This document shows, one piece after another, positions 29,291 through 33,890 of a stretch of DNA of 64,000 nt. Each line of letters opens with the position of its first letter. The first letter of the stretch is position 1. The position numbers and the translations under genes are program-made. This DNA comes from JAHZMA01 sp965205905 (GTDB lineage Bacteria > Pseudomonadota > Alphaproteobacteria > JABAAW01 > JAHZMA01). The notes below the pieces were generated by a model. It was not told the DNA's origin. It searched no databases and worked only from the letters and a program-made list of their open reading frames with translations. The stretch lies in contig CBDBHZ010000012.1 of assembly GCA_965205905.1 (NCBI GenBank), positions 515,726 to 579,725 of the forward strand, given 5' to 3'.

Positions 29291-29481
29291 CCCACATTAT
29301 CGGCAAGATTCACCTCATCACTGGAACTGCCACCGCCGCCACCATTATTACTGCCACCGCAGGAATAGAGCGCAATCAACATAACCGATATAACAACGCC
29401 CCTTGCGACATGCCGCAAGAGGTATAATATAGTCCTCAATAAATGAGTGCTACTCATAACAATATGGTTGAAAATACGCAT
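11185..29481 (-). CDS. Giant repeat lipoprotein, N-terminal 6,098 codons (frameshifted from the rest)
   Basis: The protein begins with a long N-region, a hydrophobic core and a lipobox (LYSC, Cys41), followed by a Gly/Ser linker and no Asp at +2. This suggests an outer-membrane lipoprotein. The remainder is about 54 tandem repeats averaging ~112 residues. Each opens like INF/VxF...Y.VREG, continues with alternating beta-strand hydrophobics, an F..G....F.Y turn, and often Y.FD....WPAG...GT, then closes with T.TV.DS. The layout recalls Calx-beta or other Ig-like beta-sandwich domains, but the acidic calcium-binding signature of Calx-beta is not evident. Met1 has GAGGAGGT about 17 bases upstream; Met9 (29457) is an alternative start. 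The frame ends at 11185 shortly after homology jumps to the next frame near 11,230. A surface adhesin or stalk role is inference only. Confidence 0.85.
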   Translation of the reverse strand: MRIFNHIVMSSTHLLRTILYLLRHVARGVVISVMLIALYSCGGSNNGGGGGSSSDEVNLADNVGPPSANTTITPPSYEARFSFGAENYEVTVDGEVEITINLTKGDEAFVAPAGGLNLILEEAVGGVPSVPAVRPVVTMAEGESSAIFTYLAEDREAGDVVTYSFNFDFVESDDGETKYGKRAPRETTITVETNDVSFISGGVGVTVGGTAEGFIILSRPANQQITVPVNVLEVIPSSSGSKTSVVEFVFEEGEDSKSFSYQAATSSANGYVTYSLPETADSTPKEPKYDLPAGLQAGEFEIFTFTIQEDPDLEGIYANFGETEYLMNPGQSVDIDLRLTSNEDLTIPISINAQYRNLTGGGWQDVTVIFPVNQDTTDLLPNGITEKRTTLNYNGTEGDREYRLDAGTIGGGIKVGMPNIAAVKVVSGEIGFAQATQNANNGDTVNVTVELAAAAVQAFDVVIDIAGTDTNGDPVPDNETLNFQTGETSKTFSYNTSGKEADSAITFSIGLPLPAGITITTNGNKTHIVQLRTDTITFDNSTYTNVKQGSVLDIPMTMTRTGTGSDLVPLSITHLRAGKVISTDNSKSVIFAKGSATAVYKLPTTNYTIDDVVKVTFGSNLSASSGLEEGAIKEVTATITYRNLLTFSQDYLRLGVGRDVTFQLELDEVATAPIDIKVTGVETPQGGTATTIFEQTISFGIGEQSKDITYNGALSVLGTEIVYTMSDFSNGIGTGDNETFTIAISDTSINFGAATYKVRENNSIKVKVVTVNPINIETKIPVNISGTIIPGEAIIPAGDTEGFYTFNATAGTAGNHVDVTFGTLPHGLQTDPSGIETTRIDIVSSDVNFTSAVYDVRRGGMVDITVELAAPTIKEIEIPYQIDGVDAGVFTIAEGDTIGTLPALYEADKATHNRGDLRAITLSAVNTADAIVTLGSLSTADIDVKDERVQFASDKYSVAVNGDVDIDVQLASPAIGLETVLPLSVKINGVETSADETVKFDDNDPAKIVKFDATGQVGGTIVEFSFDELHANWPADMTPFNNTIATITVNDLVVEFNQDAAFDFLSGDTFAIPVTMTGIRANNISIPILAVEKNPGGIVTKPSYVIGSITFPQGSGNSLVGTFTANAAYVAAKDSTVEFSFGTLPNGVTAGTKSDIVATIREIEADFDAANYSVRGGASVNVKVLLSHSVTHSSGSITVPVAGTIYLIDGTTAPFAETVIIANGQSDETLTYPALPIGGVDIDYIDFGFASTGFTAGVSAGSTITTARIDVDDPDINFGSTSYEGRKGSTLSLDIDVTLATAADATLTIPYTIDGVTTDALNNPYQIVFNAGDPVTKTITHTDSSKATFTYAFGTPLPDGVREGKTATFTTVSIIDSSINFGATTYNVREGVTVDIGLILANSIATGITNLPLSVITTPPGGTPSLPVIEDGTISANLRQNAHDYDSTGVAPGTTIAYSFNTASDNETIVLADGTTVVDGITAGTTTPTSTITVTDSAVNFVQPATPYTVRETNTIMVAVELATAPATGETINVPIRYSTDGGVTYTDDIIPITGGVGGSFPYTPITGTAGTVVEFIFDDMSTIDGLKPGTVTNAQVTVKSNSIAFDAKEHHIYPTQTGVVTINIPGGVSGPTSVPYKRTVTLSSSTTTTFLDADFVPGEVSKALPDYIAPANEEGATVFYQFDNTIDFHPNANDNSPWPAGLFDIDATLNNSTITVRDGSVQFEQGNYPARVGDIVTLKVELVAPAIGSGADNDVKIPITEPVGEPAVADVSIADGDSDGTFTYTATANGVFTYTLGTLSGGLKTGTPSSATVTVTSADIDFDVASYNVREGVSVDIDINLPGQAIGETKVPLKVTTTSGGVAGPPTYETAVFANGAIINNTFSYIADASGRGTTVRYEFDVNGDGYAADPVNNVEWPNGITAGTTTPITTITVLDSAIKFSPNTYDARETIPETITIELASPASGTIYIPITVTSANAPAVPDVEILDGTKTGTFTYTAPASSSGTIVTYDFGSALPAGVKLNIDDPLLNTATVNVVDGAINFDAAQLTTVRAGAKVTVNVRLLNPTITALTIPIKLITTPSGSVAQPATYVNVDIPINGSSGSFDYNALLDNKDDTIKFEFDDNSDGNTASALDINTSLAIEPWPVGVNEGSSKPDVTVTVLDPSVDFFEPDDPIAVGATKDIALVMASPAVGETIVPIRYTTDGGATYSYASVTFADGDTISSQPYQFSDATLTGGTIIEFSLDDTDADDATVDWPAAQGVKEGTTQITSTLTVLSDDISFTLSDKTATDAIYRVNHTSDTVDVGVTLSGGTFAGTETIPLKVTKTLCEGTGTPAVSYKDVTVVFTNGVGTFTYDPTTDSDPYNTKLKFEFDVASVGGGATWNQAFGVDSTKDEVTACVTATIGFSADVALERTSETVHTSTVILDATVAEATGLPVTLKTSVDDGVTPVAGADVPVTVLTSATTELVEQGVFATYEAGNTVTYSFDDTQSNWPKWLEIKQDGGADDVLNVELKRIVLDFDAAVATQSIYRDSKATIKVKAPVTWVLPVGAPNRTIALNKTYTMTDGTVGTPTVVTMSLDGTTGEGTLDYDADDATIAEVKYEFLTTDGDWSNDFAAGTTVTEATIEIRDRGISFELPVSGTQTIVGGQTATITVTLDSPAIGAIDVPILITGRENVGTPSVADLPDAFEFLNFLDGEQSKTLSYIGPADGTEVVYDFDTANAANAVLASNPVWPQDTDKDGNAIDKLIPVAPTNSTITVQNPVVEFALALHDIRQGGTLAVDAKLSGNAGVTIKLPIKITNDLNSDTDYVEAEFLIGTDTGPASFTIPITDTVGKVYTYTFDTASEGNAIPPVNPGDPVIVAWPAAISVGATIPTTTATVLDSGLNFNIASVNMRAGATATYKVQLNSNALVDMDIPINTKFTPDASLAVSASDVDGPPVPILATQPESVDIDYTAPVGSALGAVTSTTVIKLLDLLADGVTPNPDWLADTRADTPNEITFTISDPTIQFSALEYDVREGTTATVTINLPGGAINGTGGITQVQVKETIFYTNGNSPLPTDLTIDFNDGDTTKDITKAIPNDGTVDRIEYSFDATRIPNDANFTPTGITDTVVTVLSSVVEFAQANYDLTPTDPPQVIRIELASVADALTTEIPYIITPTYNDGTPSTPIYDKVTVTQGNDFSDDIIFTPAANITSFVYSFDPNEVNNAVTWPSALRLDTNGTNSSTVSVGTNSVNFDSATNPPAQVNDTVTMTVRLQENNSTGSPIVIPLIVTATNNKNIADPPDYSYSVSIADGTDADTVSYTVPADKQGYTINVALDTGSLGNASDATLPVWPAAFQAGTVAPDTEIIVSHGKIAFDRANDNVAPLATKTIRIDFDAIPAATFDIPVKITRVNPTVNGGAPLDTYDKITVTDVTISYFDLDITANSGDTSITYTFDTVNNEHVANGDWPAHYDDDGTPASVTLTVDAAAVNFDVGAFNVREGGTATLQIEIAQAPLANIVIPIKRTVNGGLPDYISATILAGKTDLDLLPLTYIAPASTAGQDVVYEFDTVDSEDNTNGDWPATLNVGTGITISTISIKSGGVTLGTVANNGNIRLGETVNFDVTLDSPALVANYELPYSDDGTTKPLTYPLGGTVIPISHVASSDRNDIGTTYIYELLDGDASWPVDAYVIGAKTVTFTLTDPNIDFDIATQTVADGDVITVKINLPGGAIGATTVPVIQTITRNDGTPDSTTIPVLFADGATEDSTITYTVPTSNDVANDLAGDVVSVSYAFDTANATWPAGLDATAGVGRTVTSTFTVDNDVIEFEKPDDNVAVGATLDITVSTVFDVDGDITIPMKRTEYTGAVAGVITYPTVTISANSKSGTFTYALPTVGVDSVVYELYDTTIAGNLNDGTYPRWPAGFTAGTTKVMTITISDTALNFETTDYYTKAGETINNTDSNQDVRLVLTKALTSAVNVPIAVTEYSGPSDNTGTPLPVITVPVPDSVTEVSLPLYTSAVDSHGKRYEYTLATTTAGWAASGFTVGNAAPVSHLHVKLSSVVFEKPEYDVLAGDDIDVTIKFDRALNDTSIQIPLKLTTTSKGGDVSYDYIIVQPAAASDDFITFTHSPPLGTNGSTVDIDFDTDDRDDNTLDWPEELFYLVTGTQTDTRINVDNKFVNFKLATQNVREGGTAQTVLVLAEPQAIDVDIPITITETGELPRNETVTIIAGNLESDPLEPLLSYTPAAPTGFGAAFSTNAGNTATYDFNDTNGNLPPHDMKVGSVTPESVVTVTDSRVNFELSTGDVREGIKNFDVKLILASPIIAATPGDTTTISASRIFQPHSSDSTNNPGIELANFVFADGGTEATYSFDAVANSKGGTYNFSFSGIVLPADIREGTTSTSTFTIQDADANFIAHVPDVPEVEPNTTRTIVIELESNAIGTLIPNSNPAAYNDVIIPLAITENGILLSTTEPVTIPHGTKTGSFDYSPLPIDAGTVRTYTLDSTTTGWPADSGVTPGDTLTDYTVTVPLGDVSFDDATLDARKGTIPVVNVTLTAAAVVPTEIPITITINGVLSADVTKAEFAVGDTQATVEILLPLNTAIGDTYAYGFGAALPSGVGVDATADNSVVTLKDDAIDFEIATRTVRAGQDTETKIKLIDNAGLDSTGQDNGIAIPIIRTFTPSGAVRGGGSDVVTYDSVTFNEVDNEETLTDITLTTEGGGEVYYEFDTADAGFGLDPNHPQWPAGFTTGTGAGRIPTRTVTVTDSSVKFDTDARDVDYNTDETITVTLATPHVVGEPDIIVPIKWSKIDKDLNPVIVTNPTFNLTFTAGADTQTIIYGDDADEVDVGGTKIKYEFDTTALAWQADVSPSIVATDAIDTTITILETLVDFSTPITYDVRKGDSQTFQIILNKPLTQAGDIYYTIERNNTLENTDKVVFSSADVNVTTIKDVTYDSSADAAHVAGNVITFEFDDTNSFWASGVVVGTNGSITIDIKDSDVYFEASTYDVRRGGSTDMVMKLASPAITALSIPYTMGGTVKQATFASGADSFTIPHASPVTDSISDSVVYAIIDTAANPLPSGVTMKTANDATRPSASTITTISDEIYFDNVTPLTVREGGGISFDVTLAEPSDRDGMIVPISSILAPADGTADVPRTNIDITFDKGVTKKTVIFNDTAGVTEQGVITYGFATGGPADVRSQGFREPTRTVTVTDSRVTFEQADYVIGFGGLQPIKVILASPATEAMTINVQGVVTNLDNSTATINEPLAFAKGDTEKTFNYTTTNYGVGSIAVYNFTNLGTIANAKVGAIPTATVDVERIGVQFAESVYNTPEGQDTVITLKLVSASTSQIDIPIRSGSNTQVVTFPANIATKTATISTSALVGGDVLSYSFGTLPDEVKAEGNLSALINITPTAVEFTTTTSTPGVGDPAEFLISLPAVASAKTEIPLVRTTTHTDSTIRIDELDAVVFEIGEKTKKITDIVPNFSPWLTAKYEFGDLPAGLTEGAKNSHTVTSSEQTVTFGQATYNVVADASISVNIPITLSTAATQAYAVEISLYANIAGGATTTTQTVNFAIGDTTKNITFTGSATNTVNDTYIYSLGTLPAGLAEGAIDSSEITLVSPILVNFEQSITSYTQYNDIATKVILSEPAPAGGVAIKVRATPTTGLGTPPPTNHFAQEVSLSFAEGQTEQSYIYVTNGISNSTFIDNHKNTRIELEVGNSLSALPAGYAAGTTAKHTLSFTASTTNSVRFDKATQTIFQGNNGVVKLLLEDADSANIKRLTLRRTGNFTDNITIDIPAGGTEGLYNLPAIEKSTLGTTSYTVFGVQKCPTATPNTCSSDFDVAFPPLAGHSITVVSNLISFENANIASDTASTAVVKLQIPFSALADYDIPLIREVTLNGNITTDNITVTIPKGSAEKSIVVDGSDYVGNDVDVKYSLPATVPYGLVVDASKNTSEVNIVNTSVGFTKSNYDVFVHNSISQTIFEIQRQSASGVTGSANAVVSINGNPTTAAVTANSSAAFPTIINSYPAGTVLTFTLLPNHANWTVPTSETPGPITTATATVHASASITFDNTDDGYGVAGNNKAISLTRGGNNTLCHHRPCETGY

Positions 29482-30039
29482 TATCTAGCCCAAGCGATAC
29501 CTCCTCACCGTTAAAAATGAGAGGAACAACAGGCATTCAAAACCCAAAAACGCAATATATAATGTGTGTAGTGTGTGATATATAGGGTTTGCGTTATGGT
29601 TTTTTGATGCTGAAATGTAGTGTTTGTGGTTGTTTTGGTAGAAATTTATTTGTAATTTAGAATCAGCAAAACGTAACAATATGCCTAAACATTTTGAAAT
29701 TTTCACCCTATACCTCATAATATTTAACAATATTCGGGTCACAAACAGTTTTCCTACACAAATAAAGACTCGCAGAATTTTTAAAAAATCCTACAAAATC
29801 AATCACTTATTTTATGTGTGCTTATAAAAGTCACAACACTACACATATCACTATAGCACATCATTGAAAAATAGCAACCCATTAATAATATTTTATTAAT
29901 ATATACAATTTTGTTGATGATAATGCGCCAATAGCCTCATCATAGTGATGCAAATAAAATGCCAAAAAAACCCATAAAAAAAGATTGCTAAAACTATCAA
30001 TCCTGCTAACATGTACAATATTATTATAAGGAGATAGAC
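29482..30039. other. Divergent intergenic region, 558 bp, no gene supported
   Basis: AT-rich spacer between the giant gene (leftward) and threonine dehydratase (rightward). A short leftward reading frame near 29485-29742 has no recognisable features. An imperfect palindrome lies at about 29550-29594 (CGCAATATATA ... TATATAGGGTTTGCG). Both promoters must be here or nearby; only the rightward one gives a recognisable candidate. Confidence 0.6.
29985..30012 (+). promoter_or_regulatory. Candidate sigma-70 promoter for threonine dehydratase
   Basis: TTGCTA (29985-29990), a 16-bp spacer and TAACAT (30007-30012), 28 bp before the start codon. It is followed by a strong ribosome-binding site AAGGAG at 30028-30033, six bases before ATG. 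The match to consensus is moderate. Confidence 0.4.
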
Positions 30040-31263
30040 ATGCAACTTGTTGAGATTGATGCTGTGCGCGAAGCAGCAAGCCTGCTAGATGGTAAAATTG
30101 TTAAAACCCCTATCATCAACCCCGCAGCTTTATCTGCCTTGTTAAATGTTGATGTGTTCCTAAAGCTAGAAACCATGCAACGCACGGGGTCTTTCAAGGA
30201 TAGGGGTGCTTATATCAAGCTATTATCCCTTACCCCGCAACAGCGCAAAAATGGTGTGATTGCGGTATCGGCGGGCAATCACGCGCAAGGTGTGGCGTAT
30301 CATGCCCAGAATATGGGGATTCCTGCCACCATCATCATGCCCCAGAACACCCCGCTCACCAAAATTATGAAGACCGAGCAATTTGGCGCAGAAGTGATAT
30401 TGCACGGCTATAATCTGAATGAATGCGAGCCTCTCGCTTTTAAGATGGCAGAACAACATGATTACAGTTTTATATCGCCCTATGACGACCCTAAAATTAT
30501 CGCAGGGCAAGGCACAGTCGGGCTAGAAATGCTAGAAGCCGTGCCAGATTTAGATACCATCATCGTGCCAATAGGCGGTGGTGGCTTGATTGCAGGCGTG
30601 GCATTGGCGGCAAAATCCATCAATCCGAATATTGAAATCGTTGGGGTTGAGGCAGCACTCTACCCATCAATGTATCAGCTTTTGAATAATATTGAGCCCG
30701 ATATGGGCGGTAATACCATTGCTGAAGGGATTGCGGTAAAAACCCCGGGCGCGATTAATCAGGCGATGACCCAAAAATATGTCGATGATTTATTGCAGGT
30801 GAAAGAACATTATTTAGAACAAGCCGTTGCCACTTTGGTGGAATATGCACGGGTGGTTGCCGAAGGTGCGGGTGCTGCGGGCATTGCGGCATTATTGCAA
30901 CATGGCAAACAATTTGCGGGTAAAAAAGTAGGCGTGGTGATTTGCGGGGCGAATATTGATTCGCGTGTGTTATCATCGCTGATGATTCGTGGCATGATTC
31001 GCACCCATCGCTATCTGAAAATTGAGGTTGATACCATTGATGCGCCCGGCTATTTGGCAATTATCGCCCAAGCGATTGCTGATAAGGGCGGTAATATTAT
31101 CGAGATTAATTATCATAATGTTATCCATGAATTGCCGATTAAAGAGACGAAACTGCATATCGCGCTAGAATGTCGCAACAAAGCACATGGCGATGAAATC
31201 TGCGCGGCACTAGAAGCATTAGGGCGGCCGTTGAAAAATCTAACCGTGTTGCAACCTTTGTAG
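30040..31263 (+). CDS. ilvA: Threonine ammonia-lyase (threonine dehydratase) with C-terminal ACT domain
   Basis: PLP-dependent deamination of threonine to 2-oxobutanoate, feeding isoleucine synthesis or threonine breakdown. In the 407-residue protein the PLP lysine is K53 in TGSFKDRGA, the substrate loop is SAGNHAQG (~77-84) and the phosphate-binding glycine loop is IGGGGL (179-183). The last ~80 residues form one ACT-like regulatory domain (YLKIEVDTIDAPGYLAIIAQ onward). One ACT domain of this type is common in the short IlvA/TdcB-like enzymes, so biosynthetic and catabolic roles cannot be separated from sequence. It is monocistronic as far as seen, with a strong SD. Confidence 0.92.
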   Translation: MQLVEIDAVREAASLLDGKIVKTPIINPAALSALLNVDVFLKLETMQRTGSFKDRGAYIKLLSLTPQQRKNGVIAVSAGNHAQGVAYHAQNMGIPATIIMPQNTPLTKIMKTEQFGAEVILHGYNLNECEPLAFKMAEQHDYSFISPYDDPKIIAGQGTVGLEMLEAVPDLDTIIVPIGGGGLIAGVALAAKSINPNIEIVGVEAALYPSMYQLLNNIEPDMGGNTIAEGIAVKTPGAINQAMTQKYVDDLLQVKEHYLEQAVATLVEYARVVAEGAGAAGIAALLQHGKQFAGKKVGVVICGANIDSRVLSSLMIRGMIRTHRYLKIEVDTIDAPGYLAIIAQAIADKGGNIIEINYHNVIHELPIKETKLHIALECRNKAHGDEICAALEALGRPLKNLTVLQPL

Positions 31264-31475
31264 AATTTTTCCAACTATAAAGGGAATAAATAGGGAAAAG
31301 AGAATGGTGGTGTCAATTTGCTGTAAAGCCTTGTCATTGCTGATTTACAAGCAACCCATCTTATATCATCTCTGTTTAGCAAAATAATTTTAATCATAAA
31401 ATTACATTTATGATTGTATTTTTTTTAATTGTTGTTATTCTATATAAGAATACTATAAGTTTTAAGGGTGAGAAC

Positions 31476-31943
31476 ATGGAAAAAATATCCGAGCATTTTA
31501 CGATTGATGATGTAACCGATTCAGCCGAAGCAGATAAGCATGGCATTGATAATGCACTGCCCTCTGATTTACAGCATTATGCCAAAGAATATGCACAAAT
31601 TGTTGCTGAACCCTATGCGGCTTTTTTAGGCTTTAAGCCCGACCCTAATAGTTGGTTTCGCGGCAAAGACTTAAACAAACAAGTTGGCGGCAGCCGTACA
31701 AGCGCGCATCTTGAAGCACGGGCAGGCGATTGGGGCAAAAAAGAAGCGGGCATGACGCAATGGGAGTTGGGCAAATGGTTTTACGAGCATCTGCAATATT
31801 TTGACCAAATCATCATTTACAACACATTTGTGCATGTAGGGCTGTCGCGTAGCATGGCGAAAAGCCGATTCTTGCTCCAAAAAATGATTATTCTTGATAC
31901 GGGCAGTAAAAGCTATCCGATTCTTAAAAAAGGTGACAGATAA
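31476..31943 (+). CDS. Peptidase M15 family lytic protein (phage/GTA-type endolysin)
   Basis: The 155-residue protein starts SEHFTIDD, like M15A-type phage and gene-transfer-agent peptidases that cleave peptidoglycan peptide bridges. Probable zinc ligands are H78 and D85 in GGSRTSAHLEARAGDW and H120 in FVHVGLS. The start at 31476 is chosen because it follows AAGGGTGAG and homology begins at once; the upstream in-frame ATG at 31410 would add an unrelated hydrophobic stretch. The family usually has SxHxxGxAxD; here the glycine position is Ala (SAHLEARAGD), so activity is not certain. The stop overlaps the holin start (TAATG). Confidence 0.8.
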   Translation: MEKISEHFTIDDVTDSAEADKHGIDNALPSDLQHYAKEYAQIVAEPYAAFLGFKPDPNSWFRGKDLNKQVGGSRTSAHLEARAGDWGKKEAGMTQWELGKWFYEHLQYFDQIIIYNTFVHVGLSRSMAKSRFLLQKMIILDTGSKSYPILKKGDR

Positions 31944-32419
31944 TGGGATTGATGACAAATATATTCGGGCTTGCCGTTAAGGGTGCAAAAAATGTTGCGG
32001 GCGTGCAAACTATCATTGAGAGCAATAAAGGCGCGTTGGCAAAAGGCAAGACTGCTATTCTTGCAGGGCAGTTAGCAATCAACGCCAATGATGCCACTGG
32101 TAAAAGCTGGATGCAACGCAACTGGCGTCCGCTGTTTATGATGAGTGTCGTGGTGATGATTATCTTTAATTATCTGCTATTGCCTGTCATTGATATGATT
32201 GCAAAGCGTGAGATTTATCCGATTATAATCCCTGAACAATTATGGCAGGCTTTCATGGTTGGGTTTGGCGTTTATAGCGCAGGGCGCACTTACGAGAAAG
32301 TAAAAGTAAATTCAGCAAAAGCAGCAATCGAAACACCAACGCCACCCATACCAACAAAACAAGAAGCAAAACAATATCGCGATTTGGGCATGAGCGCTGA
32401 ACAATTAGCAAGCAAGTAA
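31943..32419 (+). CDS. Holin of the 3-TM gene-transfer-release type
   Basis: A 158-residue membrane protein with the family motif W.QRNWRPLFMM at ~56-65, TM segments at about 62-85 and 95-115, and a charged C-terminus. The pattern matches the holin family known from alphaproteobacterial gene transfer agents (Holin_3TM). It is translationally coupled to the M15 peptidase, forming a two-gene lysis cassette. No capsid, portal or tail genes lie in the window, so this is either a remnant, a detached GTA lysis module or a domesticated lysis pair. Confidence 0.8.
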   Translation: MGLMTNIFGLAVKGAKNVAGVQTIIESNKGALAKGKTAILAGQLAINANDATGKSWMQRNWRPLFMMSVVVMIIFNYLLLPVIDMIAKREIYPIIIPEQLWQAFMVGFGVYSAGRTYEKVKVNSAKAAIETPTPPIPTKQEAKQYRDLGMSAEQLASK

Positions 32420-32483
32420 TGCTTATATTATAAGAGCGTATTTATAAAAACTGTCTATAAATGGCTGACAACCCATCTTAATA

Positions 32484-32512
32484 TTGACAACAACCTCGTA
32501 ATTCGATATAGT
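32484..32512 (+). promoter_or_regulatory. Strong sigma-70-type promoter for the Panacea operon
   Basis: TTGACA (32484-32489), an exact 17-bp spacer and TATAGT (32507-32512). The start codon of the DUF4065 gene is 59 bp downstream, after the ribosome-binding site AAGGAATT. A short GTAA...TTAC dyad overlaps the -10 region and could be an operator. Confidence 0.65.
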
Positions 32513-32570
32513 TACGGTTAATTTTGGTATATATTTTGCAAAATAATTTATTTTTTAAGGAATTGATAAA

Positions 32571-33017
32571 ATGCTGAGCGCATTAAACATAGCATCCTAT
32601 CTTTTAAAATTGTCTGAAGAGAACAATGATAAATTTGATACTTTAAAACTTATTAAATTAACATATTTATGCAACGGCATATATATGGCAAACTATAAAA
32701 AGCCTTTATTTAAAGAATTAACAGAGGCATGGTTATATGGTCCTGTGATACCTGAAGTTTATCAAAAAATAAAACAATATAAAGGCGATAATATACCTGT
32801 TTTTGCCTTATCAAATTATGAAAATTCGCTAGACGAACAACAACAATATTTCACAAAACAAGTCTATGATTTATATAAAAAATTTAGCGGTGTTGAACTA
32901 TCAGCGCTGACACATCAAGACGATACTCCTTGGGATATTGCTAGAAAAAACGATCAACAAATTATTAGCAATTCTTCTATTCAACAGCATTTTGAAAATT
33001 TAATCAATGAAGAATGA
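32571..33017 (+). CDS. Panacea-domain (DUF4065/SocA-like) protein, probable antitoxin
   Basis: The 148-residue protein begins ALNIASYLLKLSEE and has KLIKLTYLCNGIYMA, the AWLYGPVIPEVYQ motif and a C-terminal TPWDIARKN. These are hallmarks of the Panacea domain (DUF4065, also in SocA and GepA). Panacea proteins neutralise a wide range of toxins, usually encoded next door, and the family is common on prophages. The next gene, 15 bp downstream on the same strand, is a small membrane protein that fits the toxin role. Base composition is more AT-rich than in the flanking housekeeping genes, suggesting acquisition. Confidence 0.8.
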   Translation: MLSALNIASYLLKLSEENNDKFDTLKLIKLTYLCNGIYMANYKKPLFKELTEAWLYGPVIPEVYQKIKQYKGDNIPVFALSNYENSLDEQQQYFTKQVYDLYKKFSGVELSALTHQDDTPWDIARKNDQQIISNSSIQQHFENLINEE

Positions 33018-33032
33018 TAAAGTGAGTTAATC

Positions 33033-33188
33033 ATGGAACGTGATAGATTTCCTAAACCAAAAAAGCCCTCTAATAATATATATGCCGCGCGTGAGGAAGA
33101 AGAGTTAACCATGGCACGTGCTAGATTACCTAAACCAAAAAAACCTACTAATAATATATATGCTGAGCATGAGGCAGACGCTTTAACA
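33033..33188 (+). repeat. Tandem duplication, 2 x 78 bp, inside the candidate toxin gene
   Basis: Units 33033-33110 and 33111-33188 align without gaps, each beginning with ATG-G and sharing CTAAACCAAAAAA and TAATAATATATATG. Differences are scattered, so the duplication is not brand new. Confidence 0.85.
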
Positions 33189-33461
33189 AGTGGCAATTTT
33201 GATAGTTTACGAAACATAAGTGCTTTACGACGTGAAGAGAAACTAAAAGACCATTCCAGCCGAATAATGGTTTTTTTATTTTGGGTTTTGGCTTCGTTAC
33301 TCGTGGTTATTTTAGCCGTGTGGGCATGGCATCTTTTACTCCCAGATGACGACGAATGGGCATGGTTGGAACCAGAAAAAATTAAACAGCTACAGCTGAT
33401 TCTCTCTACTGGCTCAATATCAGCTCTAATTTCTGGCTTTGTCAGAAAAGCGTTCGCGTAG
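33033..33461 (+). CDS. Small membrane protein, candidate toxin partner of the Panacea protein
   Basis: 142 residues; I recognise no family. Residues 1-52 are two copies of a 26-residue unit containing RFPKPKKPSNNIYA / RLPKPKKPTNNIYA, basic and Pro-rich. A linker follows, then a strong TM helix at ~78-103 and a second weaker amphipathic or hydrophobic segment at ~119-138. The second repeat starts with its own in-frame ATG (33111), so a shorter product is possible. Its position directly after a Panacea gene and its membrane segments match the reported association of Panacea antitoxins with membrane-acting toxins. Toxicity is inference. Confidence 0.65.
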   Translation: MERDRFPKPKKPSNNIYAAREEEELTMARARLPKPKKPTNNIYAEHEADALTSGNFDSLRNISALRREEKLKDHSSRIMVFLFWVLASLLVVILAVWAWHLLLPDDDEWAWLEPEKIKQLQLILSTGSISALISGFVRKAFA

Positions 33462-33486
33462 ATATATCGAAAAAATATATAATTCT

Positions 33487-33864
33487 CTACTTCTCTTGTT
33501 CTACAATATCGCCTAAATCTTTGCCACCAAGCACATGCACATGGTAATGCTCTACTTCTTGATGCGCGTTTTTGCCAGTATTGGCAATCAAGCGATAGCC
33601 TGTTTCTGCCACGCCTAAATAATCAACCACCTTATTAAGCGACCGTTGAAAGCCAACAATTTCGGCATCTGTGGCATTTTTGGCAAAATCGCCTGCATTG
33701 CGATACTCACCTTTGGGGATAATCAGTGCGTGCACAGGGGCTTTGCCGTTAATATCTTGAAACGCCATCGCATAGCGGTCTTCAAAAAATTTATCGCACG
33801 AAACCTCACCACGTAGTAAACGCGCGAAGATATTGTTTTTGTCATATTCCAGTGTTGCTTCCAT
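33487..33864 (-). CDS. hinT: HIT-family nucleotide hydrolase (HinT-like)
   Basis: The 125-residue protein has the histidine triad HYHVHV near residues 106-111, preceded by the typical NTGKNAHQEVEH, and an early IFARLLRGEVSC segment. HIT proteins of this branch hydrolyse AMP-lysine-type phosphoramidates. It is the last gene of the leftward his cluster, 26 bp after hisE, an arrangement common in alphaproteobacteria. Convergent with the candidate toxin gene, with only 25 bp between the stops and no clear terminator. Confidence 0.92.
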   Translation of the reverse strand: MEATLEYDKNNIFARLLRGEVSCDKFFEDRYAMAFQDINGKAPVHALIIPKGEYRNAGDFAKNATDAEIVGFQRSLNKVVDYLGVAETGYRLIANTGKNAHQEVEHYHVHVLGGKDLGDIVEQEK

Positions 33865-33890
33865 TGTTACTTCCTTTTTATATTTTATTC

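Noticed and set aside
29485..29742. Leftward 85-codon frame upstream of the giant gene
   Set aside because: Unusual composition, no start signal and no recognisable domain; it lies where the giant gene's promoter and leader should be.
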